Shown: positions 23,904-34,250, numbered from the stretch's first letter. The stretch: DNA of 64,000 nt from Oscillospiraceae bacterium (GCA_021203065.1 JAJQBX010000021.1:256514-320513), one strand, 5' to 3'. A program made the numbers and translations. The notes: generated from the sequence alone by a model not told the origin.

Positions 23904-26783
23904 ATGACAAATTTGACAAAAAGAATTTTAAGAACCCTTGTTGCCCTCTGCCTGATTGTAGTGCTTTGTGCTGGCACGCTTCAGATCTCCGCAACATCGC
24001 AAACCACGATTACATACTTGGCTCTGGGCGACAGCATCACAGCCGGCTATGGACTCACAAATCCTGATACCGAGGGCTTTGTGGCGAAATTCGCCAGTGC
24101 AATCTCCGACACTGACACCTCGGTCGTCACAGTAAATTCAGGACTGAGTGGGCTGACCGCCTCAACACTCGCAACAACATTAGCCACTGGCAGCTACAAC
24201 ACCACAATTGCTGCGGCAGATGTCATCACGCTGACCATCGGCGGTAACGACCTGATGGCGGCATTCTATGAGACGGTGGCGGGACTCTACTCCGACATGT
24301 ATAATACCGCCTGCACATCCACAACTGTACAGCTCTGGCTCAGTGATGTATCCAACAACTCTACGGAGGTATCAAATATTGTCAGTCTCATAAGCACAGA
24401 CTCCGGTAAGGCGGCACTGACTGCGGCGGTAGGCGCGGCGGCACAGACATGCGTCGGGAACATAGAGACTATTGTCGGACTGATTCGTACGGCGAACGCT
24501 GACGCAGTGATTCTTCTTGCGAATCAGTACAATCCCTACACGTCTCTGAGCGGTACAGCCTATGCAATAGTCAACACCCTGTTTGCTTCTGCAACCACGA
24601 GCTTCAACACTCTGCTTTCGGCAAGCACCACGATTACCTTGAACTGCACGATTGTTGACCTTTACAGTGCCGGCGTCAGCACGAATGTCGACATTACAAC
24701 AATGAATCTCGACTTCCATCCGAATGCGACTGGTCACACAACCATTGCCAACGCAATGGCAGCTGCCTATGTCACGGCAACAACACCGGCGTTAAGCACC
24801 GACTATGTCACCGTCGGCACAGCCGAGCTCCATGACGGCTACTACACCACCGACGGCGTGAACGCAGTTTACGGCACTCCGACCGGTACCGGCTACGCCT
24901 ACTACAGCGGGGGGGTTCTGTATCTTTATAATTTCAGCTATACCACCACCTCTGCAGTAAGCGGCATCAGCTCGACAAACGACAGCCTGACAATCGACCT
25001 CTGCAACAGCAGTTCAAGCATCAGTACTGGTGACTATGGTATATTATCGACAGGAGCTTTGACAATTACCAATGGCAGTCTGACAGTGTCTGGTATAAGT
25101 GGAATTTATGCAAGTGACAATATTGTAATTTCCGACTGTACAAGTATAAATGTTACAGCAACAGGCGGAGATGGAATTGTAGCATCCAACGTGACTATAT
25201 CAGACAGTACTGTAAATGTAACTGTAAGCTCGGTTTATGATTATTTTATAGCGGGCATTGGTGCTAACAGTGATGTCAGCATATCCGGCAGTACGGTAGG
25301 TGTATCTGTTGATGGCGTATATGTTTTCAGTGCGATATGGTCAATGGGTGGCAATATTTCAATCACTGATGAGAGCACTGTAACGGCTGAAGTCTCCGCT
25401 ACAATATATAGCGGTGGAGCGATCTCCGCTATAGAAGACGGTTGCACAGTCACCATTTCGGATAGTGTGGTCACTGCTTCTTCCGAATGCACGAGCATCA
25501 CTGGTTACACTTATAACTACGGTGCAATCTACGCCTCGGGCGATATTACCATCACTGAAAGTGAAATTACCGCTTCTACAAATGGTGGAGCGATAAGCTG
25601 GTACATGGTCGGTGCGGCTGTCTTTTCTGGAGACGGAAGCGTTTTGATCTCAGGAAGTGAAGTGAACGCAACTGTCGACAGCACTGCTAATTACTGGGCT
25701 CAATATTATCCACAAGGAGCATATGATATGGCAGTTGCAATTTGCGCAGGCGAGGATATTTCTATCAGTGATGAAAGTGATATAACTGTCAGCGTAACAG
25801 CGGTATATGGCACGCAAGGAATTTTTGCATATGAAAATTTGTCAATTTCCGAAAGCACTGTAAATGCCGAAGCTTCGGGCGAAATAGCCTATACAATCTC
25901 GAGTAATAAAACGCTTGAAATTGAAGACTGTGACAGTATTACTGCAACTGCGGCAGGAGGAGCTTATGCAATCGGAGTTGGCAGTACAGACGTCACAATC
26001 ACGGGTAGCTCTGTGAATGCCACCGCTTCTACTACAGCTACTACCCCCTACGTATTTGCGGCAATTTACGCGGAGGAAACTGGCACTTTCACAGCAAGTG
26101 AGATTATCGCTGATGGCGGAATATATCTCTACTCCTCAACCGGTTCAATAACCGCCACTCCTGCAACCGGTGGAATGCTAAAGATTACCAGAACTGACGA
26201 TACCACCACGGACGTTTCCTTTATTGATGAGGAAACGGTGATTGACACTGCGGGCTACACCTACGTCGCAATCACGGCGCATGAGCATACATATGATTAT
26301 GACAGTATCGTCTGGGAGTGGGCTGAGGATTATAGTTCAGTGACAGCTACGGCTACCTGTACCGATGCCGACTGCGATCACACTGAGACCGTGACGGTTA
26401 CGCCGACGGTAACGGAGATCTCGGTCATTACGGGCAGTACTGTGACCTATACAGCGACCGTGGAGCTTGGCGGGGTAACCTTCACCTCCACTGTCACCAA
26501 GAGCTACGTCTCAAGTCAGGCGACCGCTTCCGCCGACTACTCCGCAGTTCGTGAAGCAATAGCCAAGGCAAACGCCCTGAATCCTGACGACTATGAGGAC
26601 TTCTCAGCCGTCACGAGGATTATAAATAGCATCGACTGGACATTGACCGGTGTCAACCAGAGTGCCGTCAACGCCATGGCAGATGCCATCAACGAAGCGA
26701 TTGCAAATCTCGTTCCCGTATCTACAGAGGAAGTAGTAATCGACGAACCGGTCGAGGGAACAGACATAGAAATTGAGGATTAA
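23904..26783 (+). CDS. Secreted SGNH/GDSL esterase with beta-helix-like repeat region
   Basis: A 959-residue protein. A signal peptide covers about 1-31. The SGNH hydrolase domain (about 36-290) has block I ALGDSITAGYG (Ser44), block III GGND (113-116) and block V DFHP (Asp270, His272). Residues about 300-770 are strand-turn repeats rich in SIS, SDST and TITESE, probably a right-handed beta helix. A domain at about 780-880 and a FIVAR-like helical end (SAVREAIAKANAL) follow. No dockerin, sortase motif or anchor is visible. It may deacetylate a glycan or act on the wall. The repeat part is AT-richer than its neighbours. Confidence 0.83.
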   Translation: MTNLTKRILRTLVALCLIVVLCAGTLQISATSQTTITYLALGDSITAGYGLTNPDTEGFVAKFASAISDTDTSVVTVNSGLSGLTASTLATTLATGSYNTTIAAADVITLTIGGNDLMAAFYETVAGLYSDMYNTACTSTTVQLWLSDVSNNSTEVSNIVSLISTDSGKAALTAAVGAAAQTCVGNIETIVGLIRTANADAVILLANQYNPYTSLSGTAYAIVNTLFASATTSFNTLLSASTTITLNCTIVDLYSAGVSTNVDITTMNLDFHPNATGHTTIANAMAAAYVTATTPALSTDYVTVGTAELHDGYYTTDGVNAVYGTPTGTGYAYYSGGVLYLYNFSYTTTSAVSGISSTNDSLTIDLCNSSSSISTGDYGILSTGALTITNGSLTVSGISGIYASDNIVISDCTSINVTATGGDGIVASNVTISDSTVNVTVSSVYDYFIAGIGANSDVSISGSTVGVSVDGVYVFSAIWSMGGNISITDESTVTAEVSATIYSGGAISAIEDGCTVTISDSVVTASSECTSITGYTYNYGAIYASGDITITESEITASTNGGAISWYMVGAAVFSGDGSVLISGSEVNATVDSTANYWAQYYPQGAYDMAVAICAGEDISISDESDITVSVTAVYGTQGIFAYENLSISESTVNAEASGEIAYTISSNKTLEIEDCDSITATAAGGAYAIGVGSTDVTITGSSVNATASTTATTPYVFAAIYAEETGTFTASEIIADGGIYLYSSTGSITATPATGGMLKITRTDDTTTDVSFIDEETVIDTAGYTYVAITAHEHTYDYDSIVWEWAEDYSSVTATATCTDADCDHTETVTVTPTVTEISVITGSTVTYTATVELGGVTFTSTVTKSYVSSQATASADYSAVREAIAKANALNPDDYEDFSAVTRIINSIDWTLTGVNQSAVNAMADAINEAIANLVPVSTEEVVIDEPVEGTDIEIED

Positions 26784-26796
26784 GTACAAACTCTGA

Positions 26797-26862
26797 TAGA
26801 ACAGCAAACGGCTCCCCTGTCAAGGGGAGCTGGCGCACGAAGTGCGACTGAGGGGTCCGCCG
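26797..26862. repeat. Palindromic repeat family A copy
   Basis: A GATAGAACA-like lead, then GGCTCCCCT/AGGGGAGC hairpin, a variable loop (GGCGCACGAAGTGCG) and GACTGAGGGGT. It lies 13 nt after the SGNH gene. The tail to about 26893 is GC-rich and structureless to me. Confidence 0.75.
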
Positions 26863-26937
26863 ACCGCAGGGAGGCGGGCTCGCCGTAGCCGACAGAAATT
26901 TGAAAACTCTGTGAAGATATGAACACGAGGACAAAAA

Positions 26938-26964
26938 ACATTCATAATACTTTCTTATGAATGT
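26938..26964. other. Perfect hairpin upstream of the Gld-type operon
   Basis: 10-bp perfect inverted repeat ACATTCATAA/TTATGAATGT with a 7-nt loop, no T tract. It may be an operator or RNA element in the leader of the ABC operon. Confidence 0.5.
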
Positions 26965-27034
26965 CAACAGTTTTCGCTTAAGTGTCAATCGTTTAACCCG
27001 AGATTAAACTAAAATATCTCTTATAAGAAATCAG

Positions 27035-27056
27035 ACGGGCATCTTTTGCCCGTTTT
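27035..27056 (+). terminator. Terminator-like hairpin just before the Gld-type operon
   Basis: ACGGGC (27035-27040) pairs with GCCCGT (27048-27053), followed by TTTT, only 24 nt before the first start codon. In that position it could act as an attenuator. Confidence 0.5.
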
Positions 27057-27079
27057 GAATGGATATAGGAGGTTAATGT

Positions 27080-28141
27080 ATGATAACGGTTGAACATCTG
27101 ACAAAATGTTATGGGAACTTTACAGCCGTGGATGACCTTTCGTTTGAAATAGACGAGGGGCACGTCTACGGCTTTTTGGGTCCTAACGGTGCCGGAAAGA
27201 CCACAACTATGAACATCATGACCGGGTGTCTTTCGGCGACTGCCGGAACGGTTCTCATCGACGGTCACGATATTTTCGATGAGCCGAACGAGGCTAAAAA
27301 GCTCATAGGCTATCTTCCCGAGCAGCCGCCGCTCTATCTTTCCGAAACGCCTGAGGAATATCTTCGGTTTGTCGGCGAGGCAAAGGGCATCAAGGGCGCA
27401 GAGCTCAAGCGGCAGATTAATGAAGTAATGGAGCAGACCAAGATCACCGAAATGCGCAATCGCCGCATCTCAGCTCTTTCAAAGGGCTATAAGCAGCGTG
27501 TCGGCATTGCTCAGGCACTTCTTGGCGACCCGAAGGTCATCATCCTCGATGAGCCGACAGTAGGACTCGACCCAATTCAGATTATAGAGATAAGGGATCT
27601 GATAAAAGAACTCGGTCAGCACAGAACCGTTATTTTCAGCTCGCATATACTGTCCGAAGTCCAGACCATCTGCGACGAGATAATGATCATCTCCCACGGC
27701 AAGCTGGTAGCGTTGGGCGAGCCTGAGAAGCTCATGCACGATCTTCTCACCCCGAACGAGATAACCATCACCGCCGAGGCTGAAAGGTCAAAGGTTGAAG
27801 AGATTCTCTCAGGCGTTCTCGGCATAACAGAGCTGACTTACCCCGAGCATCAGGGAGATATAACCACAATCGTCCGCATAAAGACGGATATGAAAGAGAT
27901 TTACGACATGTCGAGGCAACTCTTCAAGGCGTTTGTGGCAAACGACGTAGTTCTCCTTGAAATGGCACTCAAGCAGGTAAATCTCGAAGACGTATTCTTG
28001 GAACTCACAGAGGATACCCCTCCAGCGGAAAGCTCTGAGGACACGGATACAGATGTTGAAACTCCGGATTTATCTGAAATAGCGGACTTGGTCGAAGCTG
28101 AAACCTCTGCTGAGCCCGAAGAAAGCGAGGTCGAAGAGTAA
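27080..28141 (+). CDS. ABC-2 transporter ATPase (GldA/NosF-like)
   Basis: A 353-residue ATPase: Walker A GPNGAGKTTTMN (about 35), Q-loop YLPEQPPLY, signature ALSKGYKQRVGIAQ, Walker B VIILDEPTVGLDP, H-loop FSSHIL. An extra C-terminal domain (about 225-310) and an acidic tail (EDTDTDVETPDLSE) follow. It powers the permease encoded next, with one-base stop/start overlap. The set resembles the GldA/F/G family. AGGAGG site before the start. Confidence 0.88.
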   Translation: MITVEHLTKCYGNFTAVDDLSFEIDEGHVYGFLGPNGAGKTTTMNIMTGCLSATAGTVLIDGHDIFDEPNEAKKLIGYLPEQPPLYLSETPEEYLRFVGEAKGIKGAELKRQINEVMEQTKITEMRNRRISALSKGYKQRVGIAQALLGDPKVIILDEPTVGLDPIQIIEIRDLIKELGQHRTVIFSSHILSEVQTICDEIMIISHGKLVALGEPEKLMHDLLTPNEITITAEAERSKVEEILSGVLGITELTYPEHQGDITTIVRIKTDMKEIYDMSRQLFKAFVANDVVLLEMALKQVNLEDVFLELTEDTPPAESSEDTDTDVETPDLSEIADLVEAETSAEPEESEVEE

Positions 28142-29004
28142 TGTTTGCAGTTTTAAAGCACGAGCTGAGAAGCTATTTCCATTCACTGACGGCGTACTTC
28201 TTCGGAGCATTCCTCCTTTTGATAACCGGTGTCGGCGCAATGATCTACAACATCAACCAGACAATAGCGAACTTCGAGTATGTTCTCTACTATGGTTGCC
28301 TGATACTCATCATAATAGTTCCGATTCTCACAATGAGAGTCGTTGCAGAGGAAAAGCGGCAGAAGACCGACCAGCTCCTCTATGCACTCCCAATTTCAAC
28401 CACACAGGTTGTAGTGGGGAAGTATCTGGCACTTCTCACGATATTCGCAATTCCGCTTCTTGTAGTAAGCGTCTATCCGCTGATATTTGCCCAGTATGGC
28501 GACGTCTATCTCCCGACATCCTATGGCTCGATATTCGCTTTCTTCGTGATGGGAGCGGCACTCATAGCAATAGGAGTGTTCATTTCGTCACTGACAGAGA
28601 ACCAAGGAATCGCCGCCGGTGTCGGAGTCGCAGTAATGCTCTTCAACTACTACAGCGTAACCATTTCCGAGTATGTCTCCTCAACCGCATTCGGAAGCGC
28701 AATAGTCCTCGCAATCATAGCGGTGCTCTTTGCGTTTTTGATAAGGTATCTTACGAAGAACGACAATCTTGCCTACACCATCGGACTTGCACTTGTGGCG
28801 ATAATAATGATGCTCTTCATCATAGACAGCTCGATGTTTGAGGGCTTGGTACCAAATATCATGTCTCAGCTCTCGCTCTTTGAGAGATTCTATGTATTCA
28901 TAGACGGCGTCTTTGATGTCACCGCCATCATCTACTATCTCACGGTGATTGTCTTCTTCCTGTTCTTAACGGTGCAGTCACTTGAAAAGAGGAGGTATAA
29001 CTGA
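28141..29004 (+). CDS. ABC-2 type permease (GldF-like)
   Basis: A 287-residue membrane protein with about six to seven helices (starting MFAVLKHELRSYFHSLTAYF, then ILIIIVPILTMRVVAEEK, a conserved ABC-2 element, and KTDQLLYALPISTTQVVVGK). It forms the membrane path of the ABC complex. Start and stop overlap neighbouring genes by one base (TAATG, TGATG). Confidence 0.87.
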   Translation: MFAVLKHELRSYFHSLTAYFFGAFLLLITGVGAMIYNINQTIANFEYVLYYGCLILIIIVPILTMRVVAEEKRQKTDQLLYALPISTTQVVVGKYLALLTIFAIPLLVVSVYPLIFAQYGDVYLPTSYGSIFAFFVMGAALIAIGVFISSLTENQGIAAGVGVAVMLFNYYSVTISEYVSSTAFGSAIVLAIIAVLFAFLIRYLTKNDNLAYTIGLALVAIIMMLFIIDSSMFEGLVPNIMSQLSLFERFYVFIDGVFDVTAIIYYLTVIVFFLFLTVQSLEKRRYN

Positions 29005-30452
29005 TGGGAAAGAATAGTGAAAGAAAGCCTAATTCCCGGAACACCCTGAACCGTCTGGCATTTCAGGGCGGAAGCTATTCAATCATAATCACAGCGGTAG
29101 TTTTGGCAGTTCTGATAGTAGTAAATGTACTTGCATCAACTCTTCCGTCAACATGGACACAGCTTGATATAAGTTCAGCACAGCTATATTCCGTCACGAG
29201 CAACACGAAAGTGGTGCTTAATAATCTTACAGAGGACGTAACCATCTACTGGGTCGTCCAGTCTGGCGAGGAGAACACGATTCTTGAAAATCTTCTTGCA
29301 AAGTATGAAAGCCTGTCTGATCACATCACGGTTGTCAAGAAGAACCCCGATGTCTACCCGACATTTGCCGAGCAATACACCGACGAAGAGGTTTCTAACA
29401 ACAGCCTTATCGTCGAGTGCGGCGACAGATACCGCTACATCGCATGGTCTGACATCTATTCGACAGAATACAGCATGTACTCAAATACCATCTCCGTCAC
29501 GAGCTCATTCGATGGCGAGGGCTGCATAACCTCCGCTATCGACTATGTCGTAACCGAAGACTTGCCGAAGATGTATATCCTTGAGGGTCACGGCGAGCTT
29601 GATCTTCCCGAAACATTCGCCGATCAGGTCGACAAGTCGAACATCGAGACCGAAAGCCTTTCTCTTCTCACTGTAGACGAAGTCCCCGAGGACTGCGATG
29701 TCATCCTCATCTACGAGCCCCAGAGCGACATTTCAGAGGATGAAGCCACGATGCTCACCGAGTGGGTCTATAACGGCGGAAACCTCATGGTAATCGCAGG
29801 ACCGCTTTCAGACGTAAGCTTCCCGAACCTCAACAGTCTCCTCGAATACTACGGCGTAACCGTTGAAGAGGGAATCGTAATCGAAGCCGACCGCTCCAAT
29901 TATGCCTACTATCCGTATCTTCTTCTCCCGAACATCGAGAGCACCGACATCACCGACGCCCTCATCGACGAGAACTACTATGCAGTACTCTGCATCTCCT
30001 CCGGTCTCACAATCTCCGATTCCAATGAAAACGGAACCGTAACCTCACTCTTAACAACCTCCGACACATCGTTCAGTAAGATCGCCGGCTACTCGCTTGA
30101 CACCTATGAAGAGGAAGAGGGCGACATCGACGGACCGTTCTCGGTAGCTGTTTCGATTGAGAGCAACGAGGGCGGACGCATGGTCTGGATTTCAGCTGCG
30201 GCATTCTTAGATGAATACTACAACTCCTATTCCTCCGGCGCAAACGTCGATCTCGCAATCAACGCAATCTCCGATATGGTTGGAGAGCGTGAAGCACTTG
30301 CAATCGCAAGCAGAAGCCTCGATTACAGCTACCTCACAATTTCAGAATCGACAGCTTCAAGGCTTAAAGTCCTCATGATAGCCGTAATCCCGATAATCTA
30401 CATCGGCATCGGTGCTGTCGTCCTCATCAGAAGAAGGAGGTCGCAGAAATGA
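29004..30452 (+). CDS. GldG-like membrane-anchored ABC-associated protein
   Basis: A 482-residue protein with an N-terminal membrane helix (about 29-48), a large extracytoplasmic part beginning WTQLDISSAQLYSVTSNTK, typical of GldG/ABC_transp_aux, with ILEGHGELDLP in the middle, and a C-terminal membrane helix (VLMIAVIPIIYIGIGAVVL) followed by RRRR-type positive residues. It works with the preceding ATPase and permease. Confidence 0.85.
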   Translation: MGKNSERKPNSRNTLNRLAFQGGSYSIIITAVVLAVLIVVNVLASTLPSTWTQLDISSAQLYSVTSNTKVVLNNLTEDVTIYWVVQSGEENTILENLLAKYESLSDHITVVKKNPDVYPTFAEQYTDEEVSNNSLIVECGDRYRYIAWSDIYSTEYSMYSNTISVTSSFDGEGCITSAIDYVVTEDLPKMYILEGHGELDLPETFADQVDKSNIETESLSLLTVDEVPEDCDVILIYEPQSDISEDEATMLTEWVYNGGNLMVIAGPLSDVSFPNLNSLLEYYGVTVEEGIVIEADRSNYAYYPYLLLPNIESTDITDALIDENYYAVLCISSGLTISDSNENGTVTSLLTTSDTSFSKIAGYSLDTYEEEEGDIDGPFSVAVSIESNEGGRMVWISAAAFLDEYYNSYSSGANVDLAINAISDMVGEREALAIASRSLDYSYLTISESTASRLKVLMIAVIPIIYIGIGAVVLIRRRRSQK

Positions 30453-31954
30453 CTAAAAGGGCAAGAAAAATAGTAATCTTAGTGGTCATTTTCGTGGTTC
30501 TCTGCGTTGCAACTCTCCTCATGTCCCTGTATCAGGAAAAGCAGGAGCAGATCCAGAACAGTAACGAGATAGTTCTTTCAATCTCCTCGGACAGTGTAGC
30601 ATCACTGTCGTGGGAGGTTGACGACGAAACCCTCTCGTTTACCTATGATTCCGAAACCGACTCATGGCTATACGACGATGACAACGGTTTCCCGACAAGC
30701 ACCTCCGAGATTGAAAACCTCTTGAGTGTATTCTCCGAGTACGAAGCAGACTTCATCATCGAGGATGTCGACGACTATTCGCAGTATGGTCTTGACGACC
30801 CTGTGATGACTATCACCATCATTCTTGATGATGAGACGAGCTACGAGATAACCCTCGGCAACTTCTCAACTCTTGACAGCGAGAGATATGTCTCAATCGG
30901 CGACGGCAATGTATACCTTGCAGTGGTCGACCCTTACGACACCTATGACGTTGAACTGAGCGACATGATCGAGAACGACACCATCTATAGCTTCACAGAA
31001 GCTACTGAGATAGTCTTCACCGGCGTTGAGAACTACTCGATTTACTTCGAGGAGGACAGCTCCAACACCTACTGCTCAGATGACACCTACTTTGTCTCTG
31101 ACAGCGATCTGCCTCTTGACACCGACAACGTTGAGACTTATATCGGATATATCCGCAATACCGGTCTTAATGACTATGTCACCTATAACGCCACAGATGA
31201 CGAGCTTGAGCTCTACGGCATGAATAATCCTGTTCTGACGATAACCGCCACCTATCCCGTCACCGAAACTGATGAGGACGGTGAGGAGACGGTCACCACA
31301 GAAACCCTGACCCTCACAATAGGCGTAAATCAGGACGAACTCGCCGAAGCTCAGGAGGAGCTTGAGGACGAGGACGACGAAGTCGACATCTCAAGCCTGA
31401 GCCTCTATGTAAGAGTTAACGATTCCCAGATCATCTATGAGCTCGCCTCGAACCGCTATAACTATCTTATAGCTTGCTCCTATGACGACCTGAGGCATTC
31501 AGAAGTCCTCACAGCCGACTACTCCAGCATCTATCAGCTCGATTTCACCATCGAAGACGTCACCTACACCATCTACTCGGAGCTCAGCGACCCAGACGAT
31601 GAAGAGTCCGACCTCGTCTACTACTATTACTACGACGGCGAAGTAGTCGATGCCGACAGCCTTGACGAAGACGACGACATCGAAAACTACCGCGTTGAGG
31701 TCGACATTGACGACATTGAAGACGCTATTGACGCCGTAACAGCCGAAAGCTACACCGATGAAGAATCAGACGGCAAGCTTGAGCTCAGCTTCACGGCATA
31801 TCTCGACAATGAGAACTACCCCGAAGTAACAGTAGAGCTCTACCGCTACGACGGCACCTACTGCCTCGCAGTGATAAACGGCGAACCGACATCCTTGGTA
31901 ACCCGTTCGTCTGTGGTTGATCTTATCGAGACTATCAATTCAATAGTCCTCTGA
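30449..31954 (+). CDS. DUF4340 domain protein of the Gld-type operon
   Basis: A 501-residue protein with an N-terminal membrane anchor (about 7-27) and a very acidic extracytoplasmic region carrying repeated DUF4340 units: SVASLSWEVDDETLSFTYD, then YSQYGLDDPVMTITIILDDE and later LELYGMNNPVLTITATYP. DUF4340 proteins are regular fourth members of GldG-containing ABC operons. It overlaps the GldG-like gene by ATGA. The complex's cargo is unknown; an envelope or glycan role is plausible. Confidence 0.83.
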   Translation: MTKRARKIVILVVIFVVLCVATLLMSLYQEKQEQIQNSNEIVLSISSDSVASLSWEVDDETLSFTYDSETDSWLYDDDNGFPTSTSEIENLLSVFSEYEADFIIEDVDDYSQYGLDDPVMTITIILDDETSYEITLGNFSTLDSERYVSIGDGNVYLAVVDPYDTYDVELSDMIENDTIYSFTEATEIVFTGVENYSIYFEEDSSNTYCSDDTYFVSDSDLPLDTDNVETYIGYIRNTGLNDYVTYNATDDELELYGMNNPVLTITATYPVTETDEDGEETVTTETLTLTIGVNQDELAEAQEELEDEDDEVDISSLSLYVRVNDSQIIYELASNRYNYLIACSYDDLRHSEVLTADYSSIYQLDFTIEDVTYTIYSELSDPDDEESDLVYYYYYDGEVVDADSLDEDDDIENYRVEVDIDDIEDAIDAVTAESYTDEESDGKLELSFTAYLDNENYPEVTVELYRYDGTYCLAVINGEPTSLVTRSSVVDLIETINSIVL

Positions 31955-31967
31955 CCCCTGATAACAG

Positions 31968-32004
31968 AAATAGCAGTTCGCACTCAACGAACTGCTATTT
32001 TTAT
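31968..32004. terminator. Convergent terminator
   Basis: Perfect 13-bp stem (31968-31980 with 31988-32000), 7-nt loop, T-rich flank. It ends the plus-strand Gld-type operon and overlaps the stop of the minus-strand ATPase gene, so it probably serves both. Confidence 0.88.
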
Positions 32005-32550
32005 GTCTGCCAGCTCCAACGCTTCTTTGTCATGCGCCGAATAGATAACCGGAATTTCAAGAGCTCTTATGAACTCCATAATCCTCTTCACCCGTTCAGT
32101 ATCAATGCCGGTGAACGGCTCATCAAGGAGTATCAGCGATTTCCGGCACACATCTGCAAATGCCAAGCACCTTGCAAGCGAAACCCTTCGCTTCATGCCG
32201 CCCGAAAGCTTGTCAATCGGGGAGTGTGCTTCCTCCGAAAGCTCAACTGCTCTTAGGTATTTTGTGACATCTGTGCCTTTTGGAAGAACCGCCTCAAGCT
32301 GTCCCGAAACATCGAGGCAGGGGAGAAGCCGGTTCTCCTGAAACATGAAAGCTATATCCTTCGGAGCATCAATAACCCCCGACTGCGGCTTTTCAAGCCC
32401 GGCAATAAGACGAAGAAGTGTCGTCTTCCCGCAACCAGATTCACCAGAAATTGCAGTGATGCCGGTGTCGGGAAGCTCAAGCGAAAAGTTCTCGAAAACC
32501 AATTTCTCACCGTAGCCGAACGTGATATTCTCAATTTTCAGGATTATCAC
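31984..32550 (-). CDS. SsuB/TauB-like ABC importer ATPase (short)
   Basis: A 188-residue ATPase, shorter than the usual 240-260 because little follows the H-loop. Walker A SGESGCGKTTLL, Q-loop MFQENRLLP, signature LSGGMKRRVSLARCL, Walker B SLILLDEPFTGID, H-loop SAHD. The start is GTG 32550, and the gene overlaps the permease gene by 20 nt. It energises import with the permease and binding lipoprotein upstream. Confidence 0.87.
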   Translation of the reverse strand: MIILKIENITFGYGEKLVFENFSLELPDTGITAISGESGCGKTTLLRLIAGLEKPQSGVIDAPKDIAFMFQENRLLPCLDVSGQLEAVLPKGTDVTKYLRAVELSEEAHSPIDKLSGGMKRRVSLARCLAFADVCRKSLILLDEPFTGIDTERVKRIMEFIRALEIPVIYSAHDKEALELADIKIAVR

Positions 32551-33301
32551 CAGCTTTCTTTTCTCTCAGAATGAGAAAAATGAGCTTTTCCAATATCAGA
32601 GAGAGAATAACAACCGTTATCGTCCACGCAAAAAGCGAGGGCGTTTCAAGATAAATCTTAGAGTAGTAAACCTGCGAGCCAACTGCGTTTTTCGGAAGAC
32701 ACAAAACCTCCGCCGCAACTCCCGATTTCCATGCAAGTCCGACGCAGTTGCGGATTCCTCCTATGAGGTTCGGCTTTATGGACGGAAGATATATCCGCCT
32801 GATCTTCGAAAGCCCACTCATCTCATAGCAGTCCGCCATCTCCAAAAGCTGTGGGTCGACAGACCTGATACCCACAACAACGCTTTCCCACATTACGGGC
32901 ATGACCATCAGCCCCGAAATCACTGCCGGAACTGCGCCCTTTCTCACCCAGAGAAGAACGAGGATTATAAAGCTCGCTACGGGAATAGCCCTGATAACTC
33001 TGAGGGCAGGGGAGACTATCATGTCGATTATTGAGAACCGGCAGGTCAATGCCGCTAAGATTATCCCCAGAAGCCCGCCAAGAAAAGCACCTGTGAAGAT
33101 TCTTAAGAGGCTCATACCAGCCGCAATCCAGAAGTCGGAAGTGACGACCAGCTCGCAAAATCTTCTGAGAACCGCAACCGGTGTCGGGATAAGAAGCTCC
33201 TGCCCGACAACCGATGCTGCAATCTGCCAGACCAAAAGCCAGAAGACGGTCGGGAGGAGAATCCTTAAGACCTGGTTATTCCGTAAAGTAGAAGTCATCA
33301 T
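32531..33301 (-). CDS. SsuC/TauC-like ABC importer permease
   Basis: A 256-residue protein with about six membrane helices and the EAA-type loop GIRSVDPQLLEMADCYEMSG, then IYLPSIKPNLIGGIRNCVGL, typical of the sulfonate/nitrate/taurine permease group. It begins inside the end of the binding-protein gene (26-nt overlap) with GGAG 8 nt upstream. Confidence 0.87.
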   Translation of the reverse strand: MMTSTLRNNQVLRILLPTVFWLLVWQIAASVVGQELLIPTPVAVLRRFCELVVTSDFWIAAGMSLLRIFTGAFLGGLLGIILAALTCRFSIIDMIVSPALRVIRAIPVASFIILVLLWVRKGAVPAVISGLMVMPVMWESVVVGIRSVDPQLLEMADCYEMSGLSKIRRIYLPSIKPNLIGGIRNCVGLAWKSGVAAEVLCLPKNAVGSQVYYSKIYLETPSLFAWTITVVILSLILEKLIFLILREKKAGDNPEN

Positions 33302-34250
33302 CAGGGATAGCTCCGCCTATTGACGAGGCATTTGCATTGTATAGTACAGTGTAGTAGGGCTCAATGGTGGTCTTTATATCGTCGCCGGTGATACAGCAGA
33401 GGTTGCACTTCGGAATAGCCTGCTGTGCAACGGCAGATTTCGCAACGATTCCATAAGTCTCGCAGAGCTCAGCGGCATGCTCGACATTATTCTGGACGTT
33501 CTCGATAGACTCGGCATATTCTTCGAGGAAAGCCGCAACCGCCTCCGGGTGCTCCTCAGCAAACTCAGTTCTGACGACGATGCATCCCATGGTGAGCTCG
33601 CCCTCATCGGTAACGTTGTTCCACTCCTCGGTCAGGTCAAGCGCAATTCTTATGTCCGAATTCTGAATCATAACGCTCGTGACAGCAGGAACTGGGAGCA
33701 TGCAGACCACAGCCTCGCCAGATGCCATGAGGGTAACAAGAGCGTCCGAATCCATAAACTCAATGGTGACGTCGTTTTCCGGGTCGATTCCGTTCTCGGT
33801 GAGAATATAGTCGAGGACATACTCCGGGTTTGCGCCCTGTCCGGTGGCATAGATTGTTTTGCCCTTGAGGTCTTCAACGCTCTGGATGCTGTCGCCGTTC
33901 TCGAGGATATAGAGCACGCCATAGGTATTGAGGGCGCAGATCTGAACTCCACCCTCGGTCTTGTTATAGAGAGTTGCGGCAAGATTTGTAGCAACTGCGG
34001 CGATGTCGTAATCACCGTTGATAAGTCCGGTAGTAACGTCGTCGTTAGCCGAGCTGACTGTGAAGTTATATGTGTTGGTGGTCTCTCCGTTGTCGTTCGC
34101 TTCCATGAGATAGACTGCGCCGATTCCGGTAGGACCGGACAAAACGGCGATATTTATCTCAGTTCCGACCTCTTCGCTCGAGCACCCCGAGAGTGCAAGA
34201 GCAAGCATAAGTGCAGTAATCAGTGCGAGAATTTTCTTGAATTTTGTCAT
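33276..34250 (-). CDS. SsuA/NMT1-like substrate-binding lipoprotein
   Basis: A 324-residue lipoprotein (LALSGCSS lipobox, Cys23) with a periplasmic-binding fold: INIAVLSGPTGIGAVYLMEA at the start, YDIAAVATNLAATLYNKT, SVEDLKGKTIYATGQGANPE (a hallmark of the SsuA/TauA/ThiY group) and TEFAEEHPEAVAAFLEEYAES. The ligand could be a sulfonate, a thiamine precursor or another small molecule; sequence does not decide. It is the first importer gene, 15 nt after the Crp-like gene. Confidence 0.87.
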   Translation of the reverse strand: MTKFKKILALITALMLALALSGCSSEEVGTEINIAVLSGPTGIGAVYLMEANDNGETTNTYNFTVSSANDDVTTGLINGDYDIAAVATNLAATLYNKTEGGVQICALNTYGVLYILENGDSIQSVEDLKGKTIYATGQGANPEYVLDYILTENGIDPENDVTIEFMDSDALVTLMASGEAVVCMLPVPAVTSVMIQNSDIRIALDLTEEWNNVTDEGELTMGCIVVRTEFAEEHPEAVAAFLEEYAESIENVQNNVEHAAELCETYGIVAKSAVAQQAIPKCNLCCITGDDIKTTIEPYYTVLYNANASSIGGAIPDDDFYFTE